20,791 nt of DNA. It comes from a virus. Made by a program: the position numbers and the translations under genes. The stretch is taken from positions 1 through 20,791 of IMG/VR virus record IMGVR_UViG_3300010379_001370; one strand, written 5' to 3'. Shown piece by piece: positions 1 to 6,106 of the stretch. The notes beneath the pieces were generated by a model. That model had not been told where the DNA came from. It worked only from the letters and a program-made list of their open reading frames with translations, and did no database searches. How positions within the stretch are numbered: the stretch's first letter is position 1; each line of letters begins with the position of its first letter.

Positions 1-21
1 CTTACCGCACTTGCCGTGCAT
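1..21 (-). CDS. 5' end of a next gene in the sigma-factor operon (partial)
   Basis: An ATG at bases 21-19 follows an AAAGG Shine-Dalgarno sequence that overlaps the stop codon of the upstream 235-residue gene. Only MHGKCGK is readable before the window ends. The start is supported by the ribosome binding site and the tight operon spacing. The CGKC-like beginning might be a zinc site, but seven codons do not allow a function to be named. Confidence 0.35.
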
Positions 22-27
22 CGACCT

Positions 28-735
28 TTAGCCCGCCTTGATGTACCTGACCACCGCCGACCCCAGCGCCGCGATCGCCTTGGCGATCCGTCCGACCTTG
101 TATTCACACATCACCGGCAGCTCGCGAAGGAAGCCCCGCCGTAGCGTCCGCTTGCTCGAAGCCGTGATGAGCGCTCCGGCCTCGTCGGCCGTGAGGACCC
201 CGTTGACCACGAGGTCGTCGCTCATCGCCGTCAAACGCTCGCCGACAATTTGCTCGATCGTCCGAGCTCGCCGGCGTCCCGGCAGCGTCACCAGCCGACT
301 CATGATCTTCGGATCGAAACTGTACGTGGTGCGCTCCTCGAGCACCGCATGCACGGCCTCCGCGCCCACCGCGAGACGGAGCTCCTCGAGCGCCCTATCC
401 TCGAGGGACGTTGAGCCGGTGCGATCCTGGACGGTGTAAATGACCGTCGTCCCATCGGCGTTCACCAGCTTCAGCGGCGCCGCGTTCGGGATTCCGTCGT
501 GCGCCATTCGCTGGAGCCAGATCCGCTCCGCCAGCTCGCGGATCGGCCGCTCGTACGTCTCCGCCTTCGCCAGCGATTCCTTGGCCTTGCGCGTTTCCTC
601 GCAGTACATCCGCACGGCCTCACCGATCTCTTCGTACTCCGTCCCGACACCAACGAAATACCCGAAAGATTCGTTCTTCGCCGCGGCCAGGACCTCCGTC
701 CGCTCCCGAGCTTTCAGAAACGCGTTCACGGTCAT
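28..735 (-). CDS. Unassigned 235-residue phage protein, last complete gene of the sigma operon
   Basis: I do not recognise this family. The ATG at 735-733 overlaps the upstream stop as ATGA, which fixes the start and implies translational coupling; a longer open frame upstream would overlap the previous gene and is low-complexity. The protein is soluble, with no signal peptide or membrane segment. Residues 1-75 are helical and charged (AREEtype helices with ETRKAKESLAKAE). The middle (about 85-145) looks mixed alpha/beta, with VNADGTTVIYTVQD as a likely beta hairpin. The C-terminal 90 residues are basic (GRRRARTIEQIVGERL, then KRTLRRGFLREL), which would suit nucleic-acid binding. Its position behind a sigma factor in a minus-strand operon leaving the window suggests late-gene control or a link to packaging genes; that is inference only. 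Confidence 0.75.
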   Translation of the reverse strand: MTVNAFLKARERTEVLAAAKNESFGYFVGVGTEYEEIGEAVRMYCEETRKAKESLAKAETYERPIRELAERIWLQRMAHDGIPNAAPLKLVNADGTTVIYTVQDRTGSTSLEDRALEELRLAVGAEAVHAVLEERTTYSFDPKIMSRLVTLPGRRRARTIEQIVGERLTAMSDDLVVNGVLTADEAGALITASSKRTLRRGFLRELPVMCEYKVGRIAKAIAALGSAVVRYIKAG

Positions 736-938
736 TGCAGCATTAACTCCGATCCCACCGGAAGCCTGACCGGGTGACCCAGCGCCATCTTGGCCCTGGC
801 CCGCGCTTCCGATTTCGTTCTCGCCTGCACCTCGATGACCTCGAACACTTCCCGGAAGCCCCGCGGCCCCGTCTGCACGAACCCGGCCGGCGCGACCACC
901 CGCCACCTCTTGAACCCGACAATCGACGAGGCTCTCAC
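732..938 (-). CDS. Small unassigned phage protein (68 aa)
   Basis: A GTG at 938-936 overlaps the stop of the preceding gene as GTGA, and its own stop overlaps the next start as ATGA, so both ends are set by coupling. The product is small and soluble. After a beta-rich first half (FKRWRVVAPAGFV, then FREVFEVIEVQA) comes a helix, ARTKSEARARAKMALG. This beta-beta-helix pattern with SEAR..AK.ALG recalls small phage proteins of unknown function. No catalytic motif is seen. An upstream ATG in the same frame would add 14 residues but overlap the previous gene more deeply, so I prefer the GTG. Confidence 0.65.
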   Translation of the reverse strand: MRASSIVGFKRWRVVAPAGFVQTGPRGFREVFEVIEVQARTKSEARARAKMALGHPVRLPVGSELMLQ

Positions 939-1210
939 CGAGCGATGCTCCGATACGACGCCCGCCCCCGAGCCCAGCAACGAATCCTTAGATCCGGCTG
1001 CGGCAGCTCGAACAGCAAACGGTGATAATCAAACTCGATCCACGTGCCCCAGCCACCGACTTGCCATAGATTCCAGGCCCGGAACTGTTCCCACGTCGGA
1101 TGCCTTAGCTGATACGGAGCCCGCGCCGTGCGCTTTCCGAACAGCCGCCCGCGACGCTCTCTCCGCGTCTCTTGCCGCACACCTTCACCATTGCGCCCGA
1201 CATCACGCAT
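935..1210 (-). CDS. Unassigned 91-residue protein, tryptophan-rich centre
   Basis: The ATG at 1210-1208 shares one base with the stop of the sigma-factor gene (TGATG), so translation is probably coupled. The first 30 residues are strongly basic (RRERRGRLFGKRTAR). The central part is aromatic and looks conserved (PTWEQFRAWNLWQVGGWGTW, then EFDYHRLLFELP), probably a small beta-rich domain. There is no transmembrane segment or signal peptide. I do not recognise the family. Being directly behind the sigma factor, it could be its partner or an anti-sigma-like modulator, but nothing in the sequence proves this. Confidence 0.65.
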   Translation of the reverse strand: MRDVGRNGEGVRQETRRERRGRLFGKRTARAPYQLRHPTWEQFRAWNLWQVGGWGTWIEFDYHRLLFELPQPDLRIRCWARGRASYRSIAR

Positions 1211-1809
1211 CAGCCCGCTTTGATGCTAGTCTCGACCGCCACTCGCCGATGCCACCGCGCCGGATCCCAACCAGCCGCTTGGAGTTCGGCCGCGATAATC
1301 GACCGCGCCCGCGCCAGCAATTTTTTCACCGACCGAACGGTAAGATCGAATTCGTTTGCGCATTCGATAATCGACCATGGCGAAAGCCCGTCCAGCCCGT
1401 AGCGCCGCACGACCAGAGTCTGGGAAAGCAGATCGCAACGGTCCAAGGCATCGCGGACCGCATCGGCGATACTGTTCCGGCCCCCCTGCGTACCCACGCC
1501 GGCAATGCCATCTAGCTCGACCGCCGCGCGCCGCACCCCGGTCGGCGCCGCGACCAAACCCGCCGATCGCGCCTTGGCCAGCACCCGCTCGAGCGCCCGT
1601 ATGATGAACTTGCGTGCAAACGCCGAAAACGGTACGTGACAATCTGACCGCATCGGGTCGTAGCGGCCCGACGCAACCCAGATCGCCGTGAGCGCCTCTT
1701 GCCGCCCATCGTCGTATTCGAGCCCGCGCCGTGCGTAGCGTTCCGCAAACCAGCACGCGAGCAAATCGAGCTCAGCAGTCAGCGCGTCGCGCTGCTCGAG
1801 TGTGGCCAT
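1210..1809 (-). CDS. Phage-type sigma-70 family RNA polymerase sigma factor
   Basis: This 199-residue protein has the two core parts of a sigma-70 family factor. Region 2 spans about residues 14-75: FAERYARRGLEYDD, QEALTAIW, RYDPMR and then FSAFARKFI match the core-binding and -10-recognition helices (typical form: YDDLxQEAxxALWxAxxRYDP). Region 4 spans about 117-175, with the helix-turn-helix SPWSIIECANEFDLTVRSVK followed by KLLARAR, which normally contacts the -35 element. Regions 1.1 and 3 are absent or short, replaced by an Ala/Gly-rich linker at about 80-115. The size is that of an ECF or phage sigma. It leads a minus-strand operon and probably redirects host RNA polymerase to element promoters, perhaps late ones. 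No strong Shine-Dalgarno precedes the ATG. Confidence 0.85.
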   Translation of the reverse strand: MATLEQRDALTAELDLLACWFAERYARRGLEYDDGRQEALTAIWVASGRYDPMRSDCHVPFSAFARKFIIRALERVLAKARSAGLVAAPTGVRRAAVELDGIAGVGTQGGRNSIADAVRDALDRCDLLSQTLVVRRYGLDGLSPWSIIECANEFDLTVRSVKKLLARARSIIAAELQAAGWDPARWHRRVAVETSIKAG

Positions 1810-2144
1810 GGGGGTGGATGTCTCTTGATGTGCATCGCCGAGCCACTACCGATTGTCTACCCCTACTATTGCGGCGAGACACCCGGATCGATCCCCTAAC
1901 CGCGACCTTTCCGAGAGATCGGATTGTTATAGTCGGGAAAGGTGTTACAGGCCGAACGCACCCCGGGCAAAAGGCAAGGACGCCTGACCCGGGGAGGCAT
2001 CGCCTCGCAATAGTGAGAGTAGGTGCCGGCCGCCCCGATGGCATACGTACTGAGCGGAACGCCCGGCTATGCCCGGTTCGGACGGGCGAGAGGGGCCAGT
2101 TGGCTTTCCGAATGCTCCCATAAACGGACGCAGCGCGGCCCCAA

Positions 2145-2180
2145 AAACTTTCCCGCTTCTGATTAGAAACGGGAAAGTTT
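2145..2180. repeat. Perfect 11-bp inverted repeat, 14-nt spacer
   Basis: AAACTTTCCCG at 2145-2155 is repeated in reverse complement as CGGGAAAGTTT at 2170-2180. It sits 99 bases upstream of the recombinase start and has the same core (GGGAAAGT) as other copies in this intergenic region. There is no T tract, so a terminator is unlikely. It fits a dimeric protein-binding site. Confidence 0.7.
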
Positions 2181-2245
2181 GCTCGAAAACCGAGCGCGAA
2201 AGCACTAGATTTGCAGGATGTGCCGCGCACCGTCCGAGCAATGTA

Positions 2246-2275
2246 AACCGGAAAGTTAATGGGAACCGGATAGTT
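2246..2275 (+). repeat. Two direct repeats of AACCGGAAAGTT, 18-bp period
   Basis: AACCGGAAAGTT (2246-2257) and AACCGGATAGTT (2264-2275) differ by one base and are 18 bp apart, just before the recombinase start codon at 2279. The second copy covers the place where a Shine-Dalgarno sequence would be, so binding here could autoregulate the recombinase; alternatively these are arm-type recombinase sites. Confidence 0.6.
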
Positions 2276-2278
2276 TCG

Positions 2279-2878
2279 ATGCCGAGCCCACCGCCCATCC
2301 GTCCGCTAGGCGTCCCCCACAACAAGACCCGCCGGCCCGGTGGCGAACACCTGACCGAAGACCAAGTCGAGCGGATTCGCAAAGCCGCCCTCGGACTCGG
2401 CCGGCACGGCCACCGGGACGCAACAATGATCTTGATCGCCTACACCCACGCGCTCCGGGTCGGCGAGCTCGTCCGCCTCCGCTGGTCGCAGATCAACCTC
2501 GAGGCTGGCAAAATCTACATCGAACGGGAGAAGGGATCCATCTCCGGCGAGCACCCACTGCGCGGCGTCGAGATACGAGCGCTCAAAAGGCTAGGCCCCG
2601 ATCGCCAAGGATTCCTCTTCAGGCGGGAGCGAAAAGGCACCGTCGAGCCCATCACCCCGGATGCCTTCCGCAAGATCGTCCTCCGCGCCGCCCAGGCCGC
2701 CGGTCTTGATATCGCAGCACACCCCCACATGCTCCGCCACGCCTGTGGCTACAAGATGGTTAACGATGGCGTCGACCTCAAGATAATCAAAGTCTGGATG
2801 GGACATCAAAACGTCCAGAACACTGATATCTATACGCGACTGGCGTCCAACAAGCTGCAAGGCTTGTGGAAGGATTGA
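2279..2878 (+). CDS. Tyrosine recombinase, catalytic domain only (199 aa)
   Basis: All catalytic residues of a tyrosine recombinase can be placed: Arg60 (HALRVGEL), Lys85 in the beta-hairpin (EREKGS), His150-x-x-Arg153 (HMLRH), His176 (MGHQ) and the nucleophile Tyr185 (DIYTRL), nine residues after His176 as expected. There is no core-binding/SAM-like N-terminal domain, only a short tail before LTEDQVERI, so the size and build resemble FimB/FimE-type inversion recombinases or truncated integrases rather than full phage integrases of 300-400 residues. I chose ATG 2279 over an open-frame extension to 2069 because that extension would translate the repeat-rich region. Likely role: integration/excision of the left element or inversion of a nearby segment. 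A terminator follows about 100 bases downstream. Confidence 0.9.
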   Translation: MPSPPPIRPLGVPHNKTRRPGGEHLTEDQVERIRKAALGLGRHGHRDATMILIAYTHALRVGELVRLRWSQINLEAGKIYIEREKGSISGEHPLRGVEIRALKRLGPDRQGFLFRRERKGTVEPITPDAFRKIVLRAAQAAGLDIAAHPHMLRHACGYKMVNDGVDLKIIKVWMGHQNVQNTDIYTRLASNKLQGLWKD

Positions 2879-2975
2879 TCTAGCGACCCGCCAACAATTC
2901 GTTATCCTGCCTCGGCTACTCCCGCCAGAGGGGACGTACGTACGCCCAAGCGTCCCCAAAGAGTTGTAGCCTTCC

Positions 2976-3021
2976 CGGCGGCAAACCGGCACTCCTCATG
3001 CCCGGCGAGCCGCCGTTTTTT
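2976..3021 (+). terminator. Rho-independent terminator after the recombinase gene
   Basis: CGGCGGC (2976-2982) pairs with GCCGCCG (3009-3015), with an inner CCGG/CCGG stem, directly followed by six T's at 3016-3021. A second, weaker inverted repeat GGGGACG/CGTCCCC lies just before it at 2930-2957. The rest of the 2879-3112 gap shows no gene. The minus operon ending at 3113 converges on it. Confidence 0.75.
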
Positions 3022-3112
3022 CGCGCCCTCCCCTTCCCCGTTGACGACGCGACATGCAGAGCAGGGGACCCCAGTCGGCTTTGCGCGACGCGCACAGTTT
3101 CAACCGAAAAAA

Positions 3113-3373
3113 CTACGCAGATATGAGCGCTTCACTTTGGGATTCCGGCGCGCCGACTCCCAGTAAACCCTCCGTTTTGAAGCGACCCACACCCTGACGC
3201 AACAGCTTGGTCGCGAACTCGGAAATTCGCATGCGCTGCGCATAGGACAGGGACACGATCTGAGTCGCCAGACTTTCGGGAATCGTGACTGTCATTTGCC
3301 GCATCGGTTCCTTAACTGGTTTCTCCGGACCCCTGAGACTCTGGTTTTCCGGTTCCTTGATCTTCCGCGCCAT
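3113..3373 (-). CDS. Probable ribbon-helix-helix DNA-binding protein (86 aa)
   Basis: After a charged, flexible N-terminus (MARKIKEPENQSLRGPEKP) the sequence QMTVTIPESLATQIVSLSYA followed by RISEFATKLLRQGV has the strand-helix-helix pattern of the Arc/MetJ/CopG fold: a beta strand with alternating residues (MTVTIP), helix A starting after PES, and helix B with the SEFATKLL signature. Such proteins bind operators as dimers. The start at ATG 3373 is chosen because GGAGG lies eight bases upstream; it overlaps the end of the upstream gene by about 62 bases. It is the last gene of the minus-strand early operon and may regulate the divergent promoters at 4990-5084. Function inferred from fold pattern only. 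Confidence 0.7.
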   Translation of the reverse strand: MARKIKEPENQSLRGPEKPVKEPMRQMTVTIPESLATQIVSLSYAQRMRISEFATKLLRQGVGRFKTEGLLGVGAPESQSEALISA

Positions 3374-3656
3374 CCGTCTGTCCTCCACCCCGGGATTCTG
3401 GGATCGTTCCCGAGATAGATCGGAATTCCGCCGACGTCGCCTCCATTGCAGAGCCTAGGTCCCCGATCCACTTCGCCAACCGCACCGCCCAATTGATGAT
3501 CTCCGGCTTGCTCTTCTCCCAAAAAAAATCCTGGAGCTCCTCGACCGAAAGCGCCTCAATCTCGACAGTCACCGGCACCTGACACGAGCAATCGCCCCCA
3601 AGAGGGCCCTTAACCTCCAACGCCCGACGATACACCCGCACGAAAAACCCCGTCAC
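3312..3656 (-). CDS. Unassigned 114-residue early protein
   Basis: The GTG at 3656-3654 directly abuts the TAG of the upstream gene. The first 35 residues look like beta strands (FFVRVYRRALEVKGPL, then CSCQVPVTVEIEAL) with a CSC pair, followed by a helical part, SVEELQDFFWEKSKPEIINW and AVRLAKWIGDL. The last 30 residues are Gly/Gln/Glu-rich and overlap the next gene in another frame, so they are probably a disordered tail. No family is recognised. A link to its neighbours as a small early regulator or host-takeover protein is possible but unproven. Confidence 0.6.
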   Translation of the reverse strand: MTGFFVRVYRRALEVKGPLGGDCSCQVPVTVEIEALSVEELQDFFWEKSKPEIINWAVRLAKWIGDLGSAMEATSAEFRSISGTIPESRGGGQTDGAEDQGTGKPESQGSGETS

Positions 3657-4058
3657 CTAACACCTCCGCGCCTGTTGCTCGCGCCACTCCATCGCCTTCC
3701 CCGGCGACGTCCGCCCACGGCCGTCGCACAGATCGCATACGATGAACTCCGAAGGCCCGCTTTCATCCACCGGATCGAGCGCCCCATCGCCCCCGCACTT
3801 CGGGCACAACATTGTTAACCCCGCCACCTCATTATCCACCGGCCATCGCTGCAGCGAGCCCGTCCCGCCTGGCGGCTCCTCAAATTTCCACCGACGCGCC
3901 AACGTCGTCAGCGCTACCAACACTAGCTCGCCTTCACTGATTTGCGCCGAGCCCGCGAACCGCGTCAGCCACGGCAGCCAGCGCGGCGGGATAGGCACCA
4001 GCGCCAGCGCGGGATCGTCCCACCCCGGAAGTCGTACTTCACCCTCCCGCCAATTCAC
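3657..4058 (-). CDS. Protein with DnaJ-like double CxxCxGxG zinc motif (133 aa)
   Basis: The GTG at 4058-4056 overlaps the stop of the upstream gene as GTGA, which rejects a much longer open frame whose first 91 residues are a Gly/Arg-rich shadow of that gene. The N-terminal half (NWREGEVRLPGWDDPALALV to LVLVALTTLARRWKFEEPPG) is unassigned. The C-terminal half carries CPKCGGDG and, about 20 residues later, CDLCDGRG, two CxxCxGxG halves like one zinc unit of the DnaJ cysteine-rich domain; this pattern is frequent in small phage proteins and binds one zinc ion. It ends with a basic tail (EWREQQARRC). It could bind nucleic acid or act as a chaperone-like adaptor; no clear assignment. Confidence 0.7.
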   Translation of the reverse strand: MNWREGEVRLPGWDDPALALVPIPPRWLPWLTRFAGSAQISEGELVLVALTTLARRWKFEEPPGGTGSLQRWPVDNEVAGLTMLCPKCGGDGALDPVDESGPSEFIVCDLCDGRGRTSPGKAMEWREQQARRC

Positions 4059-4735
4059 GTTTCGCCATTGCCTTCCGCAACGACCCTCCCGACCTTCCTG
4101 ACTGCCTCGACGACCAACGCATGCCCGGCCGCCGCCTCGTCCCAACTGGAATAACGCCGCCCGAGCCGATTGTAAACGTCCCACGGACTGATAATCTGCG
4201 TCTCGAACAGCAGCGGCCGCCCGCCCTCGTGCATCTGAACATCCAGCCCCAAGAAATAAGTCGCCACCTCGGCATCGTCGACAAAATCCTGAGCGACCAC
4301 CCGATCCGCCGCTTCGAACCACCGCGCCCACTCCGCTAGATCCTCGACAAGCACCGGCTCATGACCCTCGAGCTTGTATTTGCCGCCCTCTTCTTTTCTG
4401 AGCATCGCCTCACTCCCCCGCCACCCCGCCCCGAAATCCCTTACGATCCGCTCTAGCTCCTCAGCGGACCCGGGACAAGACTTCAGAAACCATGCATAAC
4501 CCCGCTCGGTCGCGCGCTCCATCAGCGCCCCGGCCACACCCGCCTGGTCGCCGGCCGCCCGCGCCGCCATTACCGACAGCACCGCCGCCGCGACCTCGAT
4601 CTCTTCCTCACGCCAGAGCTCGCCCACTAGCTCATCCATCAGCGCCTGCGACGGCATCGTCCGACAGACGCCGTCGGCCATATGCATCGCCCCAAACACG
4701 GCCATAACCAATTCGATCGGCGTCAATGCTTCCAT
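4055..4735 (-). CDS. Unassigned 226-residue early protein sharing a domain with the 10287 gene
   Basis: I do not recognise the full-length family. Residues of about 35-80 (LVGELWREEEIEVAAAVLSV, then MAARAAGDQAGVAG and ATERGY) match the second half of the small plus-strand protein at 10287-10562 in length and key residues (E-x-E, AA-x-VL, GDQ-x-G, RA, Y), so a helical module is shared by the two divergent operons. The remainder is mixed alpha/beta and acidic (EDLAEWARWFEAADRVVAQD, later VATYFLGLDVQMHEGGRPLL). Start: ATG 4735 is preceded by GGTAGG; a GTG one codon earlier is possible. Its stop overlaps the next gene as GTGA. No signal peptide or membrane segment. Confidence 0.75.
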   Translation of the reverse strand: MEALTPIELVMAVFGAMHMADGVCRTMPSQALMDELVGELWREEEIEVAAAVLSVMAARAAGDQAGVAGALMERATERGYAWFLKSCPGSAEELERIVRDFGAGWRGSEAMLRKEEGGKYKLEGHEPVLVEDLAEWARWFEAADRVVAQDFVDDAEVATYFLGLDVQMHEGGRPLLFETQIISPWDVYNRLGRRYSSWDEAAAGHALVVEAVRKVGRVVAEGNGET

Positions 4736-4741
4736 CACAAC

Positions 4742-4939
4742 CTACCTCTCCGGTGGTTCCCGAAATTCCTGCTCCCGCGCCAACCGCGTCAAAGCCTGAT
4801 CGACCAACGTCCCCACATCGCACCGATTGAACACCGCGAAATCCTGCACCCATTTCTTCCATTCGGGACGCCCCCAGATCGTCCCGATCCGCTCGCTCTT
4901 GTGGCCCGATGCCTTCCCCTTGCGGCCCTTTGCAGCCAT
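4742..4939 (-). CDS. Probable small ribbon-helix-helix-like protein (65 aa), first gene of minus early operon
   Basis: ATG 4939 has GAGGTGG at the right distance upstream; earlier in-frame starts would fall in the promoter region. The basic N-terminus (MAAKGRKGKASGHKSER) leads to IGTIWGRPEWKKWVQDFAVF and CDVGTLVDQALTRLARE. A short strand, a helix beginning with PEWKKWV, and a second helix with the xVxTLVDQALxRLA pattern fit a ribbon-helix-helix DNA-binding dimer. As the promoter-proximal gene next to paired palindromes, it is a good candidate for the local repressor or autoregulator. This is inference from fold pattern and position. Confidence 0.65.
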   Translation of the reverse strand: MAAKGRKGKASGHKSERIGTIWGRPEWKKWVQDFAVFNRCDVGTLVDQALTRLAREQEFREPPER

Positions 4940-4989
4940 TACCACCTCGATCCCTGAATGCATTTCCAGCCTCCCCCAACGAATTCGAA

Positions 4990-5018
4990 ATGCTAACCGT
5001 CTGCAGACTAAATCGCAA
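4990..5018 (-). promoter_or_regulatory. Promoter for the minus-strand early operon with palindromic operator
   Basis: Read on the minus strand: -35 TTGCGA (5018-5013), 17-bp spacer, -10 TAGCAT (4995-4990). The spacer holds the perfect 10-bp palindrome GTCTGCAGAC (4999-5008), a plausible repressor site. It lies about 50 bases upstream of the first start codon at 4939. Confidence 0.5.
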
Positions 5019-5053
5019 TGTGACGCCCAGTGGACGTCCAATGGACACCTATC

Positions 5054-5084
5054 TTGCGTCCTCCGGACGCCCATGTATTATACT
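5054..5084 (+). promoter_or_regulatory. Promoter for the plus-strand early operon with inverted repeat
   Basis: TTGCGT (5054-5059) is followed after 16 bp by TATTAT (5076-5081), with the overlapping TATACT (5079-5084) as an alternative -10 at 19 bp. GCGTCC (5056-5061) and GGACGC (5065-5070) form an inverted repeat overlapping the -35 and spacer. Upstream, GGACGTCC and further TGGAC units repeat at 5030-5047. It faces away from the minus-strand promoter 60 bases to the left. Confidence 0.5.
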
Positions 5085-5141
5085 ATCCCTTGGAGGAATC
5101 GGTACCCATCCCCCCGGCGATCGCCGCCAGACAGGACACCA

Positions 5142-5366
5142 ATGCCCAAAGGCAAACCCAAACCCGACCACACGCCAGCCGAGCTCCGACTCTGTTCGAA
5201 ATGCGGCGTCCCCAAACCGCCGTCGAGTTTCTACCACTACCCTTCCACGCGACGTTACTCGAGCCGCTGCCGAGTCTGCTTGAAGGAAGTCAATCGAGTC
5301 CGCGCCGCCGCCTGCCGCGCAACGGCAATCACGGACCCAACCCCCAAACCGCACCCCTGGAGGTAA
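5142..5366 (+). CDS. Small zinc-ribbon phage protein (74 aa)
   Basis: The protein contains LCSKCGVPKPPSSFY and, after about 18 residues, CRVCLKEVNR: two CxxC pairs with the G-x-x-KP-x-x-x-F spacing seen in small phage and plasmid zinc-finger proteins often associated with HNH endonucleases. No HNH catalytic His-Asn-His set is present, so it is a stand-alone zinc ribbon, probably nucleic-acid binding. It is the first gene of the plus-strand early operon, with an ATG about 58 bases downstream of the putative -10 element and only a weak Shine-Dalgarno sequence. The C-terminus is Pro-rich (TDPTPKPHPWR) and probably disordered. Confidence 0.7.
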   Translation: MPKGKPKPDHTPAELRLCSKCGVPKPPSSFYHYPSTRRYSSRCRVCLKEVNRVRAAACRATAITDPTPKPHPWR

Positions 5367-5436
5367 AGGACCCAGGGACGGAAGTTATCCCGCATGGATG
5401 AAAGTCATTTTTCGCTTCCAACACGAGGATCCGCCC

Positions 5437-5757
5437 ATGGCACTAAAAACCCATCCCCGATCCCTGCGACAGGCAATCGACTACATGCGCACCCACCGCC
5501 GCGTGGAGCTCACCATTCCGATTCTCGGCCTCGAAGTCAAACAGCACTGTTTCTTCGCCGAGCTCAGAAACTCCACGCTCTGGTTCGGTGTGATCCGCCG
5601 CTCCAAATGGGGAAAAGCCGACCCCATCTACGGCGATCCGATCGGCGTGCGCATCCACGCCGGCGACGCCGACTCTGAGACCGGAATCACCTTCGGTCCG
5701 TACGGATTCGCCCTAACGCGCGGCCACTTCGTTGCCCGCATCAAATACCTTGGTTGA
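5437..5757 (+). CDS. Unassigned early protein (106 aa)
   Basis: ATG 5437 has GAGG eight bases upstream and is preferred; an in-frame ATG at 5398 would add 13 residues. The protein begins with a helical part (HPRSLRQAIDYMRTHRRVEL) and continues as a likely beta-rich domain (IPILGLEVKQHCFFAELRNS, LWFGVIRRSKWGK, then ITFGPYGFALTRGHFVARIK). There are no metal or nucleotide motifs. It lies second in the plus operon, 13 bases before the next gene. Function unknown. Confidence 0.65.
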   Translation: MALKTHPRSLRQAIDYMRTHRRVELTIPILGLEVKQHCFFAELRNSTLWFGVIRRSKWGKADPIYGDPIGVRIHAGDADSETGITFGPYGFALTRGHFVARIKYLG

Positions 5758-5770
5758 CGAAAGGACCACC

Positions 5771-6106
5771 ATGCAAATAACCCTGCGACCCACCGACCTC
5801 GTGACCCACGACGGCGAGCACTGGTTGCGAGTTTGGCGCGGAACCACCGACTCCGGCATCCACGTCTGCGCCCTCGTGCAAATCCTGGCAGTCGTGAACT
5901 ACGAAGATGCCGGCGCTCTCCTCCACGAGGTTGAGCACGCCATCGGCCCCGACCGCGTCGTGCCCCTCGATTCACTCTGCTGGATCCCCTCCGACCTCAA
6001 TCGCGAGAGCACCCGCGTGAAAAAGCATCACCGTTTCCACTTCGCCGGCCCCGACCCCTATTCCTTCGTCCCCATCCCGAAACGCCCCGAGGAACCCGGA
6101 CCATGA
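5771..6106 (+). CDS. Unassigned early protein (111 aa)
   Basis: ATG 5771 follows AAGGA at a suitable distance; a frame extension to 5732 would overlap the previous gene. The first half looks beta-rich (MQITLRPTDLV, HWLRVWRGTTDSGIHVCALV), followed by an acidic helix (YEDAGALLHEVEHAIGPD). The C-terminus is Pro-rich. LLHEVEHAI superficially resembles an HExxH metalloprotease helix, but it reads HEVEH inside an amphipathic helix with no further support, so I do not call a protease. Its stop overlaps the next gene as ATGA. Confidence 0.65.
   Translation: MQITLRPTDLVTHDGEHWLRVWRGTTDSGIHVCALVQILAVVNYEDAGALLHEVEHAIGPDRVVPLDSLCWIPSDLNRESTRVKKHHRFHFAGPDPYSFVPIPKRPEEPGP

Larger units (their letters stand above)
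1810..2278. promoter_or_regulatory. Repeat-rich non-coding region between divergent sigma and integrase genes
   Basis: No convincing gene is seen in these 469 bases. A motif of the form GGGAAAG(G/T)T recurs in both orientations near 1905 (rev), 1935 (fwd), 2103 (rev), 2146 (rev), 2170 (fwd), 2249 (fwd) and, degenerate, 2267 (fwd). The pair at 1905-1912 and 1936-1943 flanks a possible minus-strand -10 (TATAAC, plus coordinates 1926-1931). A GC-rich hairpin, CCCCGGG with CCCGGGG, lies at 1961-1994 with a nested AGGC/GCCT stem. Candidates are operators for a repressor, arm-type sites for the adjacent recombinase (attP-like), or both. Confidence 0.5.

Noticed and set aside
790-1515. Plus-strand open frame of 241 codons
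   Set aside because: Lies opposite three coupled minus-strand genes and has shadow-like composition.
2930-2957. GGGGACG/CGTCCCC inverted repeat as a stand-alone terminator
   Set aside because: The loop is long and no T run follows; the terminator 20 bases further on is far better.
5900-5945. HEVEH in the 5771-6106 product as a zinc protease motif
   Set aside because: The HExxH-like spacing stands alone in an amphipathic helix, with no third ligand or family resemblance.
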